From Pseudomonas abyssi (GTDB lineage Bacteria; Pseudomonadota; Gammaproteobacteria; Pseudomonadales; Pseudomonadaceae): DNA of 64,000 nt. Below the pieces are notes generated by a model. That model did not search any database. It was given only the letters and a program-made list of their open reading frames with translations, and was not told where the DNA came from. Shown here one piece after another: positions 26,931 through 36,577 of this stretch (within the stretch, counting starts at the first letter, position 1; each line of letters starts with the position of its first letter). The position numbers and the translations under genes were made by a program. The stretch is taken from contig NZ_NTMR01000009.1 in assembly GCF_002307495.1 (NCBI RefSeq), positions 186,001-250,000 of the forward strand. Direction: 5' to 3'.

Positions 26931-27007
26931 TGGCGCACTCGGGAGGATTCGAACCTCCGACCGCTCGGTTCGTAGCCGAGTACTCTATCCAGCTGAGCTA
27001 CGAGTGC
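26931..27007 (-). tRNA. tRNA-Arg (anticodon ACG), copy 4
   Basis: Identical in sequence to copy 1. It is the most upstream copy and has its own distinct promoter, so it may be the ancestral unit. Confidence 0.97.
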
Positions 27008-27019
27008 GTGTGGGGGCTA

Positions 27020-27047
27020 ATTATAGGCTCTTTTACCGCGCCGTCAA
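27020..27047 (-). promoter_or_regulatory. Promoter of tRNA-Arg(ACG) copy 4
   Basis: Minus strand TTGACG, 16 bases, TATAAT. It differs from the three repeated promoters and is closer to the sigma-70 consensus. Confidence 0.78.
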
Positions 27048-27104
27048 ATGTTTTTTCTTTTAAATTCAAGAACTAACACCTGACAAAACCTACAACTCTA
27101 AAAA

Positions 27105-27195
27105 TGGCGGAGAGGGCGGGATTCGAACCCGCGATACCCTTTTGAGGTATACTCCCTTAGCAGGGGAGCGCCTTCGGCCTCTCGGCCACCTCTCC
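27105..27195 (-). tRNA. tRNA-Ser (anticodon GCT)
   Basis: A 91-base class II tRNA with a long variable arm and encoded CCA. The anticodon loop CTGCTAA gives GCT. The acceptor stem GGAGAGG/CCTCTCC is perfect. It lies between csrA and the tRNA-Arg array, as in other pseudomonads. Confidence 0.97.
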
Positions 27196-27208
27196 GAACA
27201 CGCGGGGA

Positions 27209-27237
27209 ATATTACCCGCGTGATTTTATTATTGCAA
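27209..27237 (-). promoter_or_regulatory. Candidate promoter of tRNA-Ser
   Basis: Minus strand TTGCAA, 17 bases, TAATAT. The -10 sits in the loop of a hairpin (27199-27222, CACGCGGG with its complement) that could alternatively act as the csrA transcript end. Confidence 0.45.
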
Positions 27238-27254
27238 CGAAAAACTCAATAAAA

Positions 27255-27440
27255 TTAGTTATTTGGTTCTTCGTCTTTCTCTTTCTGGATGCGCTGGTAA
27301 ATTTCTTCGCGGTGAACAGCGACTTCTTTCGGCGCATTCACGCCAATGCGCACCTGGTTGCCTTTGACACCCAGGACAGTCACGGTAACTTCATCACCTA
27401 CCATCAGGGTTTCACCAACCCGTCGAGTGAGTATCAGCAT
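27255..27440 (-). CDS. csrA: Global RNA-binding regulator CsrA/RsmA
   Basis: A 61-residue dimeric RNA-binding protein that represses translation by binding GGA motifs near start codons and is itself titrated by small RNAs. The full family pattern is present ([51 protein letters not shown]), including Leu4, Arg6 and Arg44 of the RNA-binding faces. An AAGGAG site precedes the start. It lies between lysC and tRNA-Ser, as in Pseudomonas. Confidence 0.97.
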   Translation of the reverse strand: MLILTRRVGETLMVGDEVTVTVLGVKGNQVRIGVNAPKEVAVHREEIYQRIQKEKDEEPNN

Positions 27441-27554
27441 TCCATTTCTCCTTGCTAATGATCAGGACACAGCTCTGCAAAAAACCGGCTAGTAGCCTGA
27501 CGCGACCTAGATCAACGCAGGCGGACACGGCAGCCAGAAACCGCGCCCTTGTAA

Positions 27555-27576
27555 CTGACCAGCCAAGGCTGGTCAG
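27555..27576 (-). terminator. Hairpin between lysC and csrA
   Basis: A perfect 10-bp stem (CTGACCAGCC and complement) with a 2-base spacer, 19 bases after the lysC stop. There is no T-run, so it may be a weak terminator, an mRNA 3' end stabiliser, or a regulatory hairpin for csrA. Confidence 0.4.
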
Positions 27577-27594
27577 CCGGGACCGACAACGCCG

Positions 27595-28830
27595 TTAAGC
27601 GTCCTCGGCAGCCGGAGCATCCAGCCCGAAGGCGGTATGCAGCGCACGCACTGCCAGCTCCAGATACTTCTCGTCGATGACCACCGACACCTTGATTTCA
27701 GAGGTGGAGATCATCTGAATATTGATACCTTCATCCGCCAGCGCCTCGAACATGCTGCTGGCCACGCCCGCATGCGAGCGCATGCCTACCCCTACGATAG
27801 ACACCTTGGCGATTTTGTCATCAGCCGCCACTTCACGTGCGCCGATATCGCTGGCTACCTGCTTGAGAATAGACTCCGCCTTGCGAAATTCGTTGCGATG
27901 CACAGTAAAAGTGAAGTCGGTCGTGTTATCCATCGACACGTTCTGCACGATCATGTCGACTTCGATGTTCGCAGCACTGACCGGCCCCAGAATCTTGAAG
28001 GCCACACCGGGGGTATCCGGCACGCCGCGGATGGTCAGTTTGGCTTCATCACGATTGAACGCGATACCAGAGATGACGGGTTGTTCCATTGATACGTTGT
28101 CCTCAAGGGTAATAAGGGTGCCCGGGCCTTCTTTAAAGCTGTGCAGCACGCGCAGCGGCACGGCGTATTTACCAGCAAACTCCACCGAGCGAATCTGCAG
28201 CACCTTGGAGCCCAGACTGGCCATCTCCAGCATCTCTTCAAAGGTGATGCGATCAAGTCGACGAGCGCGCTCGACCACGCGCGGATCCGTGGTATAGACA
28301 CCATCAACGTCAGTATAGATCTGACATTCGTCGGCCTTCAGCGCGGCTGCCAGCGCCACGCCCGTGGTGTCAGAGCCGCCACGACCAAGGGTGGTAATGG
28401 CGCCGTTCTCGTCAGCGCCCTGGAAGCCCGCCACGATCACCACACGACCGGCAGCCAGCTCGCGGTGCATACGCTCGTCGTCAATCTGCTGGATACGCGC
28501 CTTGCCGTGGGCACTGTCGGTCAGAATGCGCACCTGCGGCCCTGTCATGGAGACGGCTTCAACACCAATCGCCTTGAGCGCCATGGCCAGCAGGCCGATG
28601 GTGACCTGCTCGCCAGTGGAGACAATCACATCCATCTCGCGCGGATCGGGGTCGGCCTGAATCTGCTTGGCCAGATCAATCAGGCGGTTGGTTTCCCCGC
28701 TCATGGCAGAAACCACCACGACCAGGTCATCGCCCCGCTCCCTGAAGCCCTTGATTTTCTCGGCGACTTGCTGGATTCGCTCCACGCTGCCAACCGAGGT
28801 ACCACCAAACTTCTGGACAATAAGCGCCAT
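27595..28830 (-). CDS. lysC: Aspartate kinase
   Basis: A 411-residue enzyme that phosphorylates aspartate, the first step to lysine, threonine, methionine and diaminopimelate. Residues about 1-245 form the kinase domain (VQKFGGTSVGSVERI; GRGGSDTTGVALAAAL). Residues about 265-405 are two ACT domains for feedback inhibition by lysine/threonine. Homologues in Pseudomonas also make a shorter beta subunit from an internal start; a similar site here is possible but not demonstrated. It lies between alaS and csrA. Confidence 0.96.
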   Translation of the reverse strand: MALIVQKFGGTSVGSVERIQQVAEKIKGFRERGDDLVVVVSAMSGETNRLIDLAKQIQADPDPREMDVIVSTGEQVTIGLLAMALKAIGVEAVSMTGPQVRILTDSAHGKARIQQIDDERMHRELAAGRVVIVAGFQGADENGAITTLGRGGSDTTGVALAAALKADECQIYTDVDGVYTTDPRVVERARRLDRITFEEMLEMASLGSKVLQIRSVEFAGKYAVPLRVLHSFKEGPGTLITLEDNVSMEQPVISGIAFNRDEAKLTIRGVPDTPGVAFKILGPVSAANIEVDMIVQNVSMDNTTDFTFTVHRNEFRKAESILKQVASDIGAREVAADDKIAKVSIVGVGMRSHAGVASSMFEALADEGINIQMISTSEIKVSVVIDEKYLELAVRALHTAFGLDAPAAEDA

Positions 28831-28901
28831 TTTGCTACGTCAATCCTCACCCAGCGGTCGGCCTTCCGACCCGTCTAAAAGCACTCTTGCGAGCGCCTCC
28901 C

Positions 28902-31523
28902 CTACTGCTGCGCGACCCACTCGGTCGCTGCGCTCAACGCCTGATCCAGCGCCGCGACGTCAGTGCCTCCGCCTTGCGCCATATCCGGACGTCCGCCACC
29001 TTTGCCGCCAACGGCCTGGGCGGTGGTGCGAATCCAGTCGCCCGCCTTGAGCGGCCCGGCCAGGTCCTTGGTGACCCCGGCCACCAGCACGACCTTGCCT
29101 TCGTGTTCGCCACCCAGCAGGATAGCGGCTGAACCCAATTTGTTCTTCAACTGATCGACCAGCGCCATCAGGCCCTTGCCGTCCTGGCCGTCAACCCGCT
29201 GTACCAGCACCGTGCGACCACCCAGCTGCTGTGCAGCCGCTGCCAGGTCAGACCCGGCAGCACTCGCGGCCTTGGCCTTGAGCTGCTCGACTTCCTTCTC
29301 CAGCTGACGGCTGCGCTCGACCAGCGCGGTCAGTTTATCCAGCACCGTATCGCGGCTGCCTTTGACTACCTGCGCTGCGTCACGCAGGCGCTCTTCAGTC
29401 TCGGCCACCCAGGCGAGCGCACCGGCGCCGGTGACCGCTTCGATACGACGCACACCGGAAGCGATACCGCTCTCGGCGGTAATTTTGAACAGGCCGATGT
29501 CACCGGTACGCGATACATGGGTACCGCCGCACAGCTCAACGGAGAAGCCGTTGCCCATGGTCAGTACGCGCACTTCATCGCCGTACTTCTCACCAAACAG
29601 CGCCATGGCGCCCTTGCTCTTGGCGGTCTCGATGTCGGTCAGTTCAACGCCGACAGCCGAGTTTTGACGCACCTGCTCGTTGACCATGTCTTCCAGCAGG
29701 CGCAGCTGTTCAGGCTTGATGGCCTCGTAGTGACTGAAGTCAAAGCGTAGACGTTGACTGTCGACCAGTGAACCTTTCTGCTGCACGTGATCCCCCAGCA
29801 CCTGGCGCAGGGCGGCGTGCAGCAAGTGGGTGGCCGAGTGGTTCAGCGCGGTGGCCTGACGTACGCTGGCGTCGACCTGAGCCGCTACCTGCTCGCCAAC
29901 CCGCAGGCTGCCCTGCTGAACAACAACGTGGTGCAGGTGCGCATTGCCTGCCTTGGTGGTGTCGGACACTTCAGCCTGCACGCCATCAGCACGCAGAAAA
30001 CCGGTATCGCCTACCTGACCACCGGACTCGGCATAGAACGGCGTCTGATCCAGCACAGCGACGCCCTTCTCGCCCTCGTTCAGCGCCTCGACCTGCTCGC
30101 CATCACGGAACAGCGCAACAACACTGCCCTGCCCTTCAGTGCCATCGTAGCCCTGGAAACGGGTCTCGATATCAACCTTTACCAGCGCGTTGTAATCCAG
30201 GCCAAACTGGCTGGCGGACCGGGCGCGCTCGCGCTGCGCTTCCATCGCCGCTTCAAAGCCGGCTTCATCGATGGTCAGCTCACGCTCACGGGCGATGTCA
30301 CCGGTCAGATCCACCGGAAAGCCGTAGGTGTCATAGAGTTTGAAAACAACATCGCCGGGAATCTCGCTGCCCTTCAGCTCGGCCAGGTCCTGCTCCAGAA
30401 TGCGCAGGCCCTGATCCAGCGTCTTGGCAAACTGCTCTTCCTCGGTCTTCAGCACGCGCTCGATATGCGCCTGCTGGGTTTTCAGCTCGGGGAACGCATC
30501 ACCCATCTCGGCCGCCAGCGCCGCGACGATCTTGTGGAAAAACACACCCTTGGCGCCCAGCTTGTTGCCGTGGCGGCAGGCGCGGCGAATGATGCGGCGC
30601 AGCACGTAGCCCCGGCCTTCATTGGACGGCAGCACACCGTCAGCAATCAGGAAGCTGCAGGAACGGATATGGTCGGCAACAACCTTCAGTGAGGCAGCGT
30701 TGTCCTGAACACAGCCAATGGCTTCAGCGGCAGCGGCCAGCAGGTTCTGGAACAGGTCGATCTCGTAGTTGGCATGCACGTGCTGCATGACCGCGCTGAT
30801 GCGCTCCAGCCCCATGCCGGTATCCACACTCGGCGCCGGCAGCGGGTGCATCTCGCCGTCAGCCGTGCGATTGAACTGCATGAAGACGTTGTTCCAGATT
30901 TCGATATAGCGATCACCGTCCTCTTCGGGCGAGCCCGGCGGGCCACCCCAGATATCGGCGCCGTGATCAAAGAAAATCTCGGTACAGGGACCGCACGGGC
31001 CGGTATCGCCCATGGCCCAGAAGTTGTCCGACGCGTAGGGCGCGCCCTTGTTGTCGCCAATACGCACCATACGCTCAGCGGGCACACCCACTTCCTTGGT
31101 CCAGATGTCGTAGGCCTCGTCATCACTGGCGTAGACAGTGACCCAGAGTTTCTCCTGCGGCAGGTTCAGCCACTTGTCCGAGGTCAAGAACTCCCACGCG
31201 TAGTGAATGGCATCGCGCTTGAAATAGTCGCCGAAACTGAAGTTACCCAGCATCTCGAAAAAGGTGTGATGACGCGCGGTGTATCCAACGTTCTCCAGGT
31301 CATTGTGCTTGCCGCCGGCACGCACGCACTTCTGGCTGCTGGTGGCGCGGGTATAGGCGCGTTTCTCCAGGCCCAGGAAGCAGTCCTTGAACTGGTTCAT
31401 GCCGGCGTTGGTGAACAGCAGTGTCGGGTCGTTGGCCGGAATCAGCGAGCTGGAGGCAACGCGGGTGTGCCCCTTTTCTTCAAAGAAACGGAGGAAGGAT
31501 TCACGGATGTCTGCGCTTTTCAT
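28902..31523 (-). CDS. alaS: Alanyl-tRNA synthetase
   Basis: An 873-residue class II synthetase that charges tRNA-Ala. Residues about 1-245 form the catalytic core (motif with [18 protein letters not shown]), followed by the tRNA-recognition region. The editing domain is at about residues 550-710, with zinc ligands HSATH and CGGTH. The C-terminal oligomerisation domain ends with [12 protein letters not shown]. The length matches Pseudomonas. It is first in the alaS-lysC-csrA run. Confidence 0.97.
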   Translation of the reverse strand: MKSADIRESFLRFFEEKGHTRVASSSLIPANDPTLLFTNAGMNQFKDCFLGLEKRAYTRATSSQKCVRAGGKHNDLENVGYTARHHTFFEMLGNFSFGDYFKRDAIHYAWEFLTSDKWLNLPQEKLWVTVYASDDEAYDIWTKEVGVPAERMVRIGDNKGAPYASDNFWAMGDTGPCGPCTEIFFDHGADIWGGPPGSPEEDGDRYIEIWNNVFMQFNRTADGEMHPLPAPSVDTGMGLERISAVMQHVHANYEIDLFQNLLAAAAEAIGCVQDNAASLKVVADHIRSCSFLIADGVLPSNEGRGYVLRRIIRRACRHGNKLGAKGVFFHKIVAALAAEMGDAFPELKTQQAHIERVLKTEEEQFAKTLDQGLRILEQDLAELKGSEIPGDVVFKLYDTYGFPVDLTGDIARERELTIDEAGFEAAMEAQRERARSASQFGLDYNALVKVDIETRFQGYDGTEGQGSVVALFRDGEQVEALNEGEKGVAVLDQTPFYAESGGQVGDTGFLRADGVQAEVSDTTKAGNAHLHHVVVQQGSLRVGEQVAAQVDASVRQATALNHSATHLLHAALRQVLGDHVQQKGSLVDSQRLRFDFSHYEAIKPEQLRLLEDMVNEQVRQNSAVGVELTDIETAKSKGAMALFGEKYGDEVRVLTMGNGFSVELCGGTHVSRTGDIGLFKITAESGIASGVRRIEAVTGAGALAWVAETEERLRDAAQVVKGSRDTVLDKLTALVERSRQLEKEVEQLKAKAASAAGSDLAAAAQQLGGRTVLVQRVDGQDGKGLMALVDQLKNKLGSAAILLGGEHEGKVVLVAGVTKDLAGPLKAGDWIRTTAQAVGGKGGGRPDMAQGGGTDVAALDQALSAATEWVAQQ

Positions 31524-31663
31524 AATTCCCTTACCAGAGACGGGTCGGCCAGCTGAACGTCGGGAGCATATCGCGCTCTGCGCCGCTTAGGGAGGCTGCC
31601 CCAGATGGAGCATCCAGACTGGCAAAGAGCCGCATTATATAAGCATCAGAGCGCTGGATGCAT

Positions 31664-31931
31664 TAGGGTCTGTCAACGTTTCGTTCACCCGCCTGCCGGC
31701 GGCCATTTTTCGGCCAGGCAAGGCGGAGGGAGTGCACTGTGGTTGCTCCACACAAGCGACTGACAACGCAGCCTGGCCGAAAAATGGCCCCGGCCCTCTG
31801 GGTTGCGCCTGTAAAGCCGCCACGCAGCGTCGCTCGTCGCTTATTTGGAATGACCAAACTACGCTCCTCGCTCCTTGATTGGCGGCTTTACAGACGCAAC
31901 AGGCGGGTGAACGAAACGTTAACAGACCCTA
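31664..31931. mobile_element. MITE-like foldback element A (three-armed)
   Basis: A 266-base non-coding insert between alaS and aruG (gene-free stretch 31524-32074). Its ends, 31665-31695 and 31900-31930, are 31-base inverted repeats with one mismatch beginning AGGGTCTGT, with TA at both outer edges. Inside are two more inverted pairs: 31701-31719 with 31771-31789 (19/19) and 31803-31821 with 31881-31899 (18/19). The whole can fold as one outer stem carrying two hairpins. No transposase ORF is present, so any movement must depend on a transposase elsewhere. The rest of the gap shows no gene. Confidence 0.8.
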
Positions 31932-32074
31932 GCTCCACGGTTGATATTCACTATGCCTTCTATAGTTTCCGACCGTGAAACAACCGATGAGGTTCACTGG
32001 GCGTCTACCTGTGCCGACAAGACCTGTTAGCCTGAGCTGCAGCACATAGCCGTCAACGCAGGCTCGCTCTACCC

Positions 32075-33085
32075 TCAGGCGTTCAGCGCGACCGCGCGCA
32101 CCAGCGTGCCGGCGCGCAACTTGAGGCGCTCTGCGGACTCGGCACCCACCACCAGGGTGCCGGCAGCCACGCGCGCCGGGGCGGCAATCATGCGGCAGTT
32201 ATCACGCCCGCGATTGGAAATGAGATAAGGCTCGGCTTCATCGCCCGGCGTACCGATGGCCAGCAGCAGGGTGCGGCTGTCGCGGATAGCGCGAATTTGT
32301 CCACGCTGCGCCTCCAGCGTGGCGCCGCCATCAAAGATGTCGATATAGCCCTGATAGCGCATGCCTTCTTCTTCCAGCACCAGCCGGCCAGCTTCAGAAT
32401 CGGGGTGCACCTGCCCGATGGCGTCACGCGCAGCCTGACTCAAAAAGCAGGCGTAGAGCGGAAATTTGGGCATCATTTCAGCGATAAAGGCCTTGTTACC
32501 CAAACCGGTCAGATAATCGGCACGGGCAAAGTCCATGCGGAAAAAGTGCTGCCCCAGGCTGTCCCAGAAAGGCGAGCGGCCGCTCTCGTCGGAGCGACCA
32601 CGCATTTCCACGACGACCCGTTCGGAGAAGTCCTGCGGCGCATCGGCCATGAACATGAACCGCGCCTTGGACAACAGACGCGGGGTATCCCCGCTACGGA
32701 ACTCGGGGGCAAGAAAGTAGGAGCACAAGGCCGTAGCGCCGGTCAGGTCATTGACCAGGAAAAGGGTCGGATGTTGGCGATAGACGCCCAGCTCATCGCT
32801 GGCAGCCACGGTCAGCCCCATGCGATAGCTATACCAGGGCTCGCGCATGCCGGCGGCACCCAGCATGCCGCTGGAGCCGATCAGGCGACCGTCTACGCCC
32901 TCCAGCACCAGCAGGTAATCAGCATCGGCCTGCGGCACCTGGCCGGCAAAGCTCTGCTCGATCAGCTGCAAGCGCTCGCGCAGACGCTCCTCGCTGGCCG
33001 GCAGCGTCGTCAGCCCGGCGCCCGCACTGTGCGCCAGCGCCAGCAACGCCTCAAGATCTCCCAGATTGGCGGCCCGTACCAGCAT
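32075..33085 (-). CDS. aruG: Arginine N-succinyltransferase, beta subunit (AruG/AstA family)
   Basis: A 336-residue subunit of the heteromeric enzyme that transfers succinyl from succinyl-CoA to arginine (and ornithine), the first step of the AST arginine catabolic pathway. The N terminus LVRAANLGDLEALLALAHSAGAGLTTLPA is conserved in AstA proteins, as are MGLTVAASDELGVYRQHPTLFLVNDLTG and the IFDGGATLEA segment. It starts one base after aruF. Unlike the Pseudomonas aeruginosa locus, no aruD/aruB/aruE follow; element A does. Confidence 0.93.
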   Translation of the reverse strand: MLVRAANLGDLEALLALAHSAGAGLTTLPASEERLRERLQLIEQSFAGQVPQADADYLLVLEGVDGRLIGSSGMLGAAGMREPWYSYRMGLTVAASDELGVYRQHPTLFLVNDLTGATALCSYFLAPEFRSGDTPRLLSKARFMFMADAPQDFSERVVVEMRGRSDESGRSPFWDSLGQHFFRMDFARADYLTGLGNKAFIAEMMPKFPLYACFLSQAARDAIGQVHPDSEAGRLVLEEEGMRYQGYIDIFDGGATLEAQRGQIRAIRDSRTLLLAIGTPGDEAEPYLISNRGRDNCRMIAAPARVAAGTLVVGAESAERLKLRAGTLVRAVALNA

Positions 33086-33086
33086 G

Positions 33087-34106
33087 TCAGTCTCCCCTAA
33101 TCAGGCGCACACTATCGCCCTCGGCAACACGCAGCGCCTGGGCGGTTGCCGCATCCAGCTGCAGCGGCTCGCCCGGCTGCCAGGCAAAGCGCAGGGCGCA
33201 GGCACGAAAATCACACACCTTGGTATTGGCGACCAGCCACAGCGTGTCGCCTGCCTGCGGCTGGCCAACCACGACCTGTGCCAGCTGACTGTGACGCACA
33301 CTGGTCAGCATGGCCGTGCGCGCGTTGACTACCGGCCCGCCATCAAAGATATCGACGTAGTTGTCGGTCTCAAATCCTTCATCCATGAGGATGTCGAACA
33401 CATCCTGCACGCTGGGATTGACCTGGCCGACCACTTCCTGGGCCTCGTCAGACAGCATGGGTACGTAGATCGGATAGCCCGGCATCAGCTCTGCCAGGAA
33501 GCCGCGCCCGCGCTCGCTACCGATGCGCTCAGCCTCGGCGTAGCTGACGGCAAAGAAGTGACGACCCACTGCGTCCCAGAATGGCGCATTACCCTGGTCA
33601 TCACTGATACCCACCACCTCCACCGAGGTGGACTCGGCAAAACGCTGGGGGTGACTGGCCATAAACAGCAGACGACCGCGGGCATTGAGCTGCAGCAGCT
33701 CAGGCGTGCGATGGCCCTCGCTCAGATGATAACCGACCAGCAGACTGTGCCCGGTCAGATCGTGACAGAGCGACAGCACGTGAATACGGTTGTGCAGGCC
33801 CAGCTCACGCGAGGCATGCACAAACATTTCATTGCGAAAGGTATAGAACGGAGAGCGAAAACCGGAGGCAGCGATAATCCCGCTGCAGCCAACCAGAGTG
33901 CCTGTAGCGGTGTCTTCCAGCACGAAAAAATAACGCTCTTCCCCACTGAAGGTCACTTCCTCTGCCATGGAGGCTTCCGATGCCGCCAGGATGTCGGCCA
34001 GCCGCTCGCGACTGGCCGGCAACGCGGTTACCCCAACCGGGCTCGCCGCCGCCAGGCGTTCGATCTGTGGCAGGTCCGCCGTCCTGCCCAAACGCAGCAT
34101 CAGCAT
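33087..34106 (-). CDS. aruF: Arginine N-succinyltransferase, alpha subunit (AruF/AstA family)
   Basis: A 339-residue paralogue and partner of AruG. It has the same layout: LRLGRTADLPQIERLAAASPVGVTALPAS at the N terminus, ATGTLVGCSGIIAASGFRSPFYTFR in the core, and VDIFDGGPVVNARTAMLTSVR near residue 250. A second ATG two codons in (34100) is possible. It lies 18 bases after aruC, in the order aruC-aruF-aruG. Confidence 0.93.
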   Translation of the reverse strand: MLMLRLGRTADLPQIERLAAASPVGVTALPASRERLADILAASEASMAEEVTFSGEERYFFVLEDTATGTLVGCSGIIAASGFRSPFYTFRNEMFVHASRELGLHNRIHVLSLCHDLTGHSLLVGYHLSEGHRTPELLQLNARGRLLFMASHPQRFAESTSVEVVGISDDQGNAPFWDAVGRHFFAVSYAEAERIGSERGRGFLAELMPGYPIYVPMLSDEAQEVVGQVNPSVQDVFDILMDEGFETDNYVDIFDGGPVVNARTAMLTSVRHSQLAQVVVGQPQAGDTLWLVANTKVCDFRACALRFAWQPGEPLQLDAATAQALRVAEGDSVRLIRGD

Positions 34107-34124
34107 CCAGTTTTCTCCCAGGAC

Positions 34125-35405
<1,281 letters not shown>

Positions 35406-35409
35406 TCAA

Positions 35410-36393
35410 TCAGGCACTGCCTTCGGCAGTCTGCTGTGCGCGCCGCTGATTGCGATCTTCACGCGGCGTCACGCCAAAACAATTGCGATAGGCACTGGAA
35501 AAATGCGGCCCGGAAGAGAAGCCGCACGACAGCCCTATCTGAATAATCGATTTACTGGTCTGCAGTAGCATCTGGCGCGCCCGATTAAGGCGCAGTTCCA
35601 AGTAATACTGCGACGGTACGCTGTTGAGGTACTGCTTGAAAATACGCTCCAGCTGACGCCGCGACACGCAGACATGACGGGCAATTTCATCCGTGGTCAG
35701 CGGCTCTTCAATATTGGATTCCATCAGGATAACCGCCTGGGTCAACTTGGGATGGCTGCTGCCCAACCGGTTGCGCAGCGGCATGCGCTGACGCTCGCTG
35801 CCGTCACGGGTACGCTCGATCACCAAATCCTCAGCCACCAGTGCCGCCAGATCCTGGCCCTGCTCTTGCGCCAGCACGCCGAGCAACAGGTCGGTACTGG
35901 CCAGCCCGCCACTGCTAGTGGCCAGATTGGCGTCCTGCACGTACAGCTGGGTAACCGCTTCTACCTGCGGAAAACGCTCACGAAACTCGTCCAGCATGCG
36001 CCAATGCACTGCGCAGCGAGCACCACCAAGCACACCGCAGGCCGCCAGCACCGCTGCACCCGCCTCCAGGCCACCAACCAGGACGCCCGCGGCCAGCCAT
36101 TCGGCAAGCTGCGGCGCCAGCCAGTCCGGCAGCGAGTCCCCTGCGGCAAGACTTTCCGCTACCAGCCACAACTGAGCAAAACCGGGAGCGCAGCTCTGTA
36201 ACGGCGCCGGCTGCAGCAACAGGCCATCGGACGCGCGCACTGATTGTTCTTCCAGTGTGCAGCATTCGATCTGATAGAGGGGCTCTTCGGCCATGCGGTT
36301 GGCCGACAGCAGGACCGACAACGCCGGCATCAGGCTGCCAGGGTGGGCACCGGGCAGCAGCACAAAGACGACTCGCCGCAGCTCAGTCGCCAT
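35410..36393 (-). CDS. argR: ArgR-like AraC-family regulator with GATase1-like domain
   Basis: A 327-residue regulator. Residues about 5-175 form a DJ-1/PfpI-like sensor domain and about 210-315 two AraC helix-turn-helix motifs (LTTDEIARHVCVSRRQLERIFKQYLN; IIQIGLSCGFSSGPHFSSAYRNCFGVTPRE). In Pseudomonas, ArgR of this family activates aru genes in the presence of arginine. The start at 36393 gives the usual length; the ORF extension to 36675 runs over the thiolase terminator. Function is inferred from its position next to aruC. Confidence 0.85.
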   Translation of the reverse strand: MATELRRVVFVLLPGAHPGSLMPALSVLLSANRMAEEPLYQIECCTLEEQSVRASDGLLLQPAPLQSCAPGFAQLWLVAESLAAGDSLPDWLAPQLAEWLAAGVLVGGLEAGAAVLAACGVLGGARCAVHWRMLDEFRERFPQVEAVTQLYVQDANLATSSGGLASTDLLLGVLAQEQGQDLAALVAEDLVIERTRDGSERQRMPLRNRLGSSHPKLTQAVILMESNIEEPLTTDEIARHVCVSRRQLERIFKQYLNSVPSQYYLELRLNRARQMLLQTSKSIIQIGLSCGFSSGPHFSSAYRNCFGVTPREDRNQRRAQQTAEGSA

Positions 36394-36515
36394 CTCTGTC
36401 CGCCCCGCCATGGTGATTGCCCACGCGCCTGTTCCTGTCCGAGTCAGCAAAAAGCGCATTGTGCCACAAGGCAAACAGCCAAGCACCGGAGAAAAGGTGG
36501 CTTGATGCAACAAAA

Positions 36516-36546
36516 AAGGGCGCCTCCCACCGGGGGAGACGCCCTT
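36516..36546 (-). terminator. Terminator after the thiolase gene
   Basis: AAGGGCG/CGCCCTT outer stem and CTCCC/GGGAG inner stem separated by one mismatch; on the minus strand it is followed by six Ts (complement of 36512-36517). It lies 32 bases after the thiolase stop. Confidence 0.88.
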
Positions 36547-36577
36547 CTTGACGCAGCCGCAGATGCGGCCACGCGGA

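Larger units (their letters stand above)
26409..27007 (-). repeat. Tandem array of four tRNA-Arg(ACG) units, 174-base period
   Basis: Four identical 77-base tRNA genes start exactly 174 bases apart. The spacers between them are near-identical and hold a terminator for the upstream copy and a promoter for the next. Copy 4 has a different upstream promoter and copy 1 a slightly diverged terminator, as expected if the unit was amplified by unequal crossing-over. A 265-codon open frame on the + strand across the array is an artefact of this repetition. Confidence 0.93.

Noticed and set aside
26409-27007. Possible CRISPR-like regular repeat
   Set aside because: The repeated unit is a tRNA gene with promoter and terminator; the period (174) and near-identical spacers exclude CRISPR.
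26266-27063. 265-codon open frame on the + strand with four near-identical protein repeats
   Set aside because: It runs antisense through the four tRNA-Arg genes; the repetition comes from the 174-base tRNA units.
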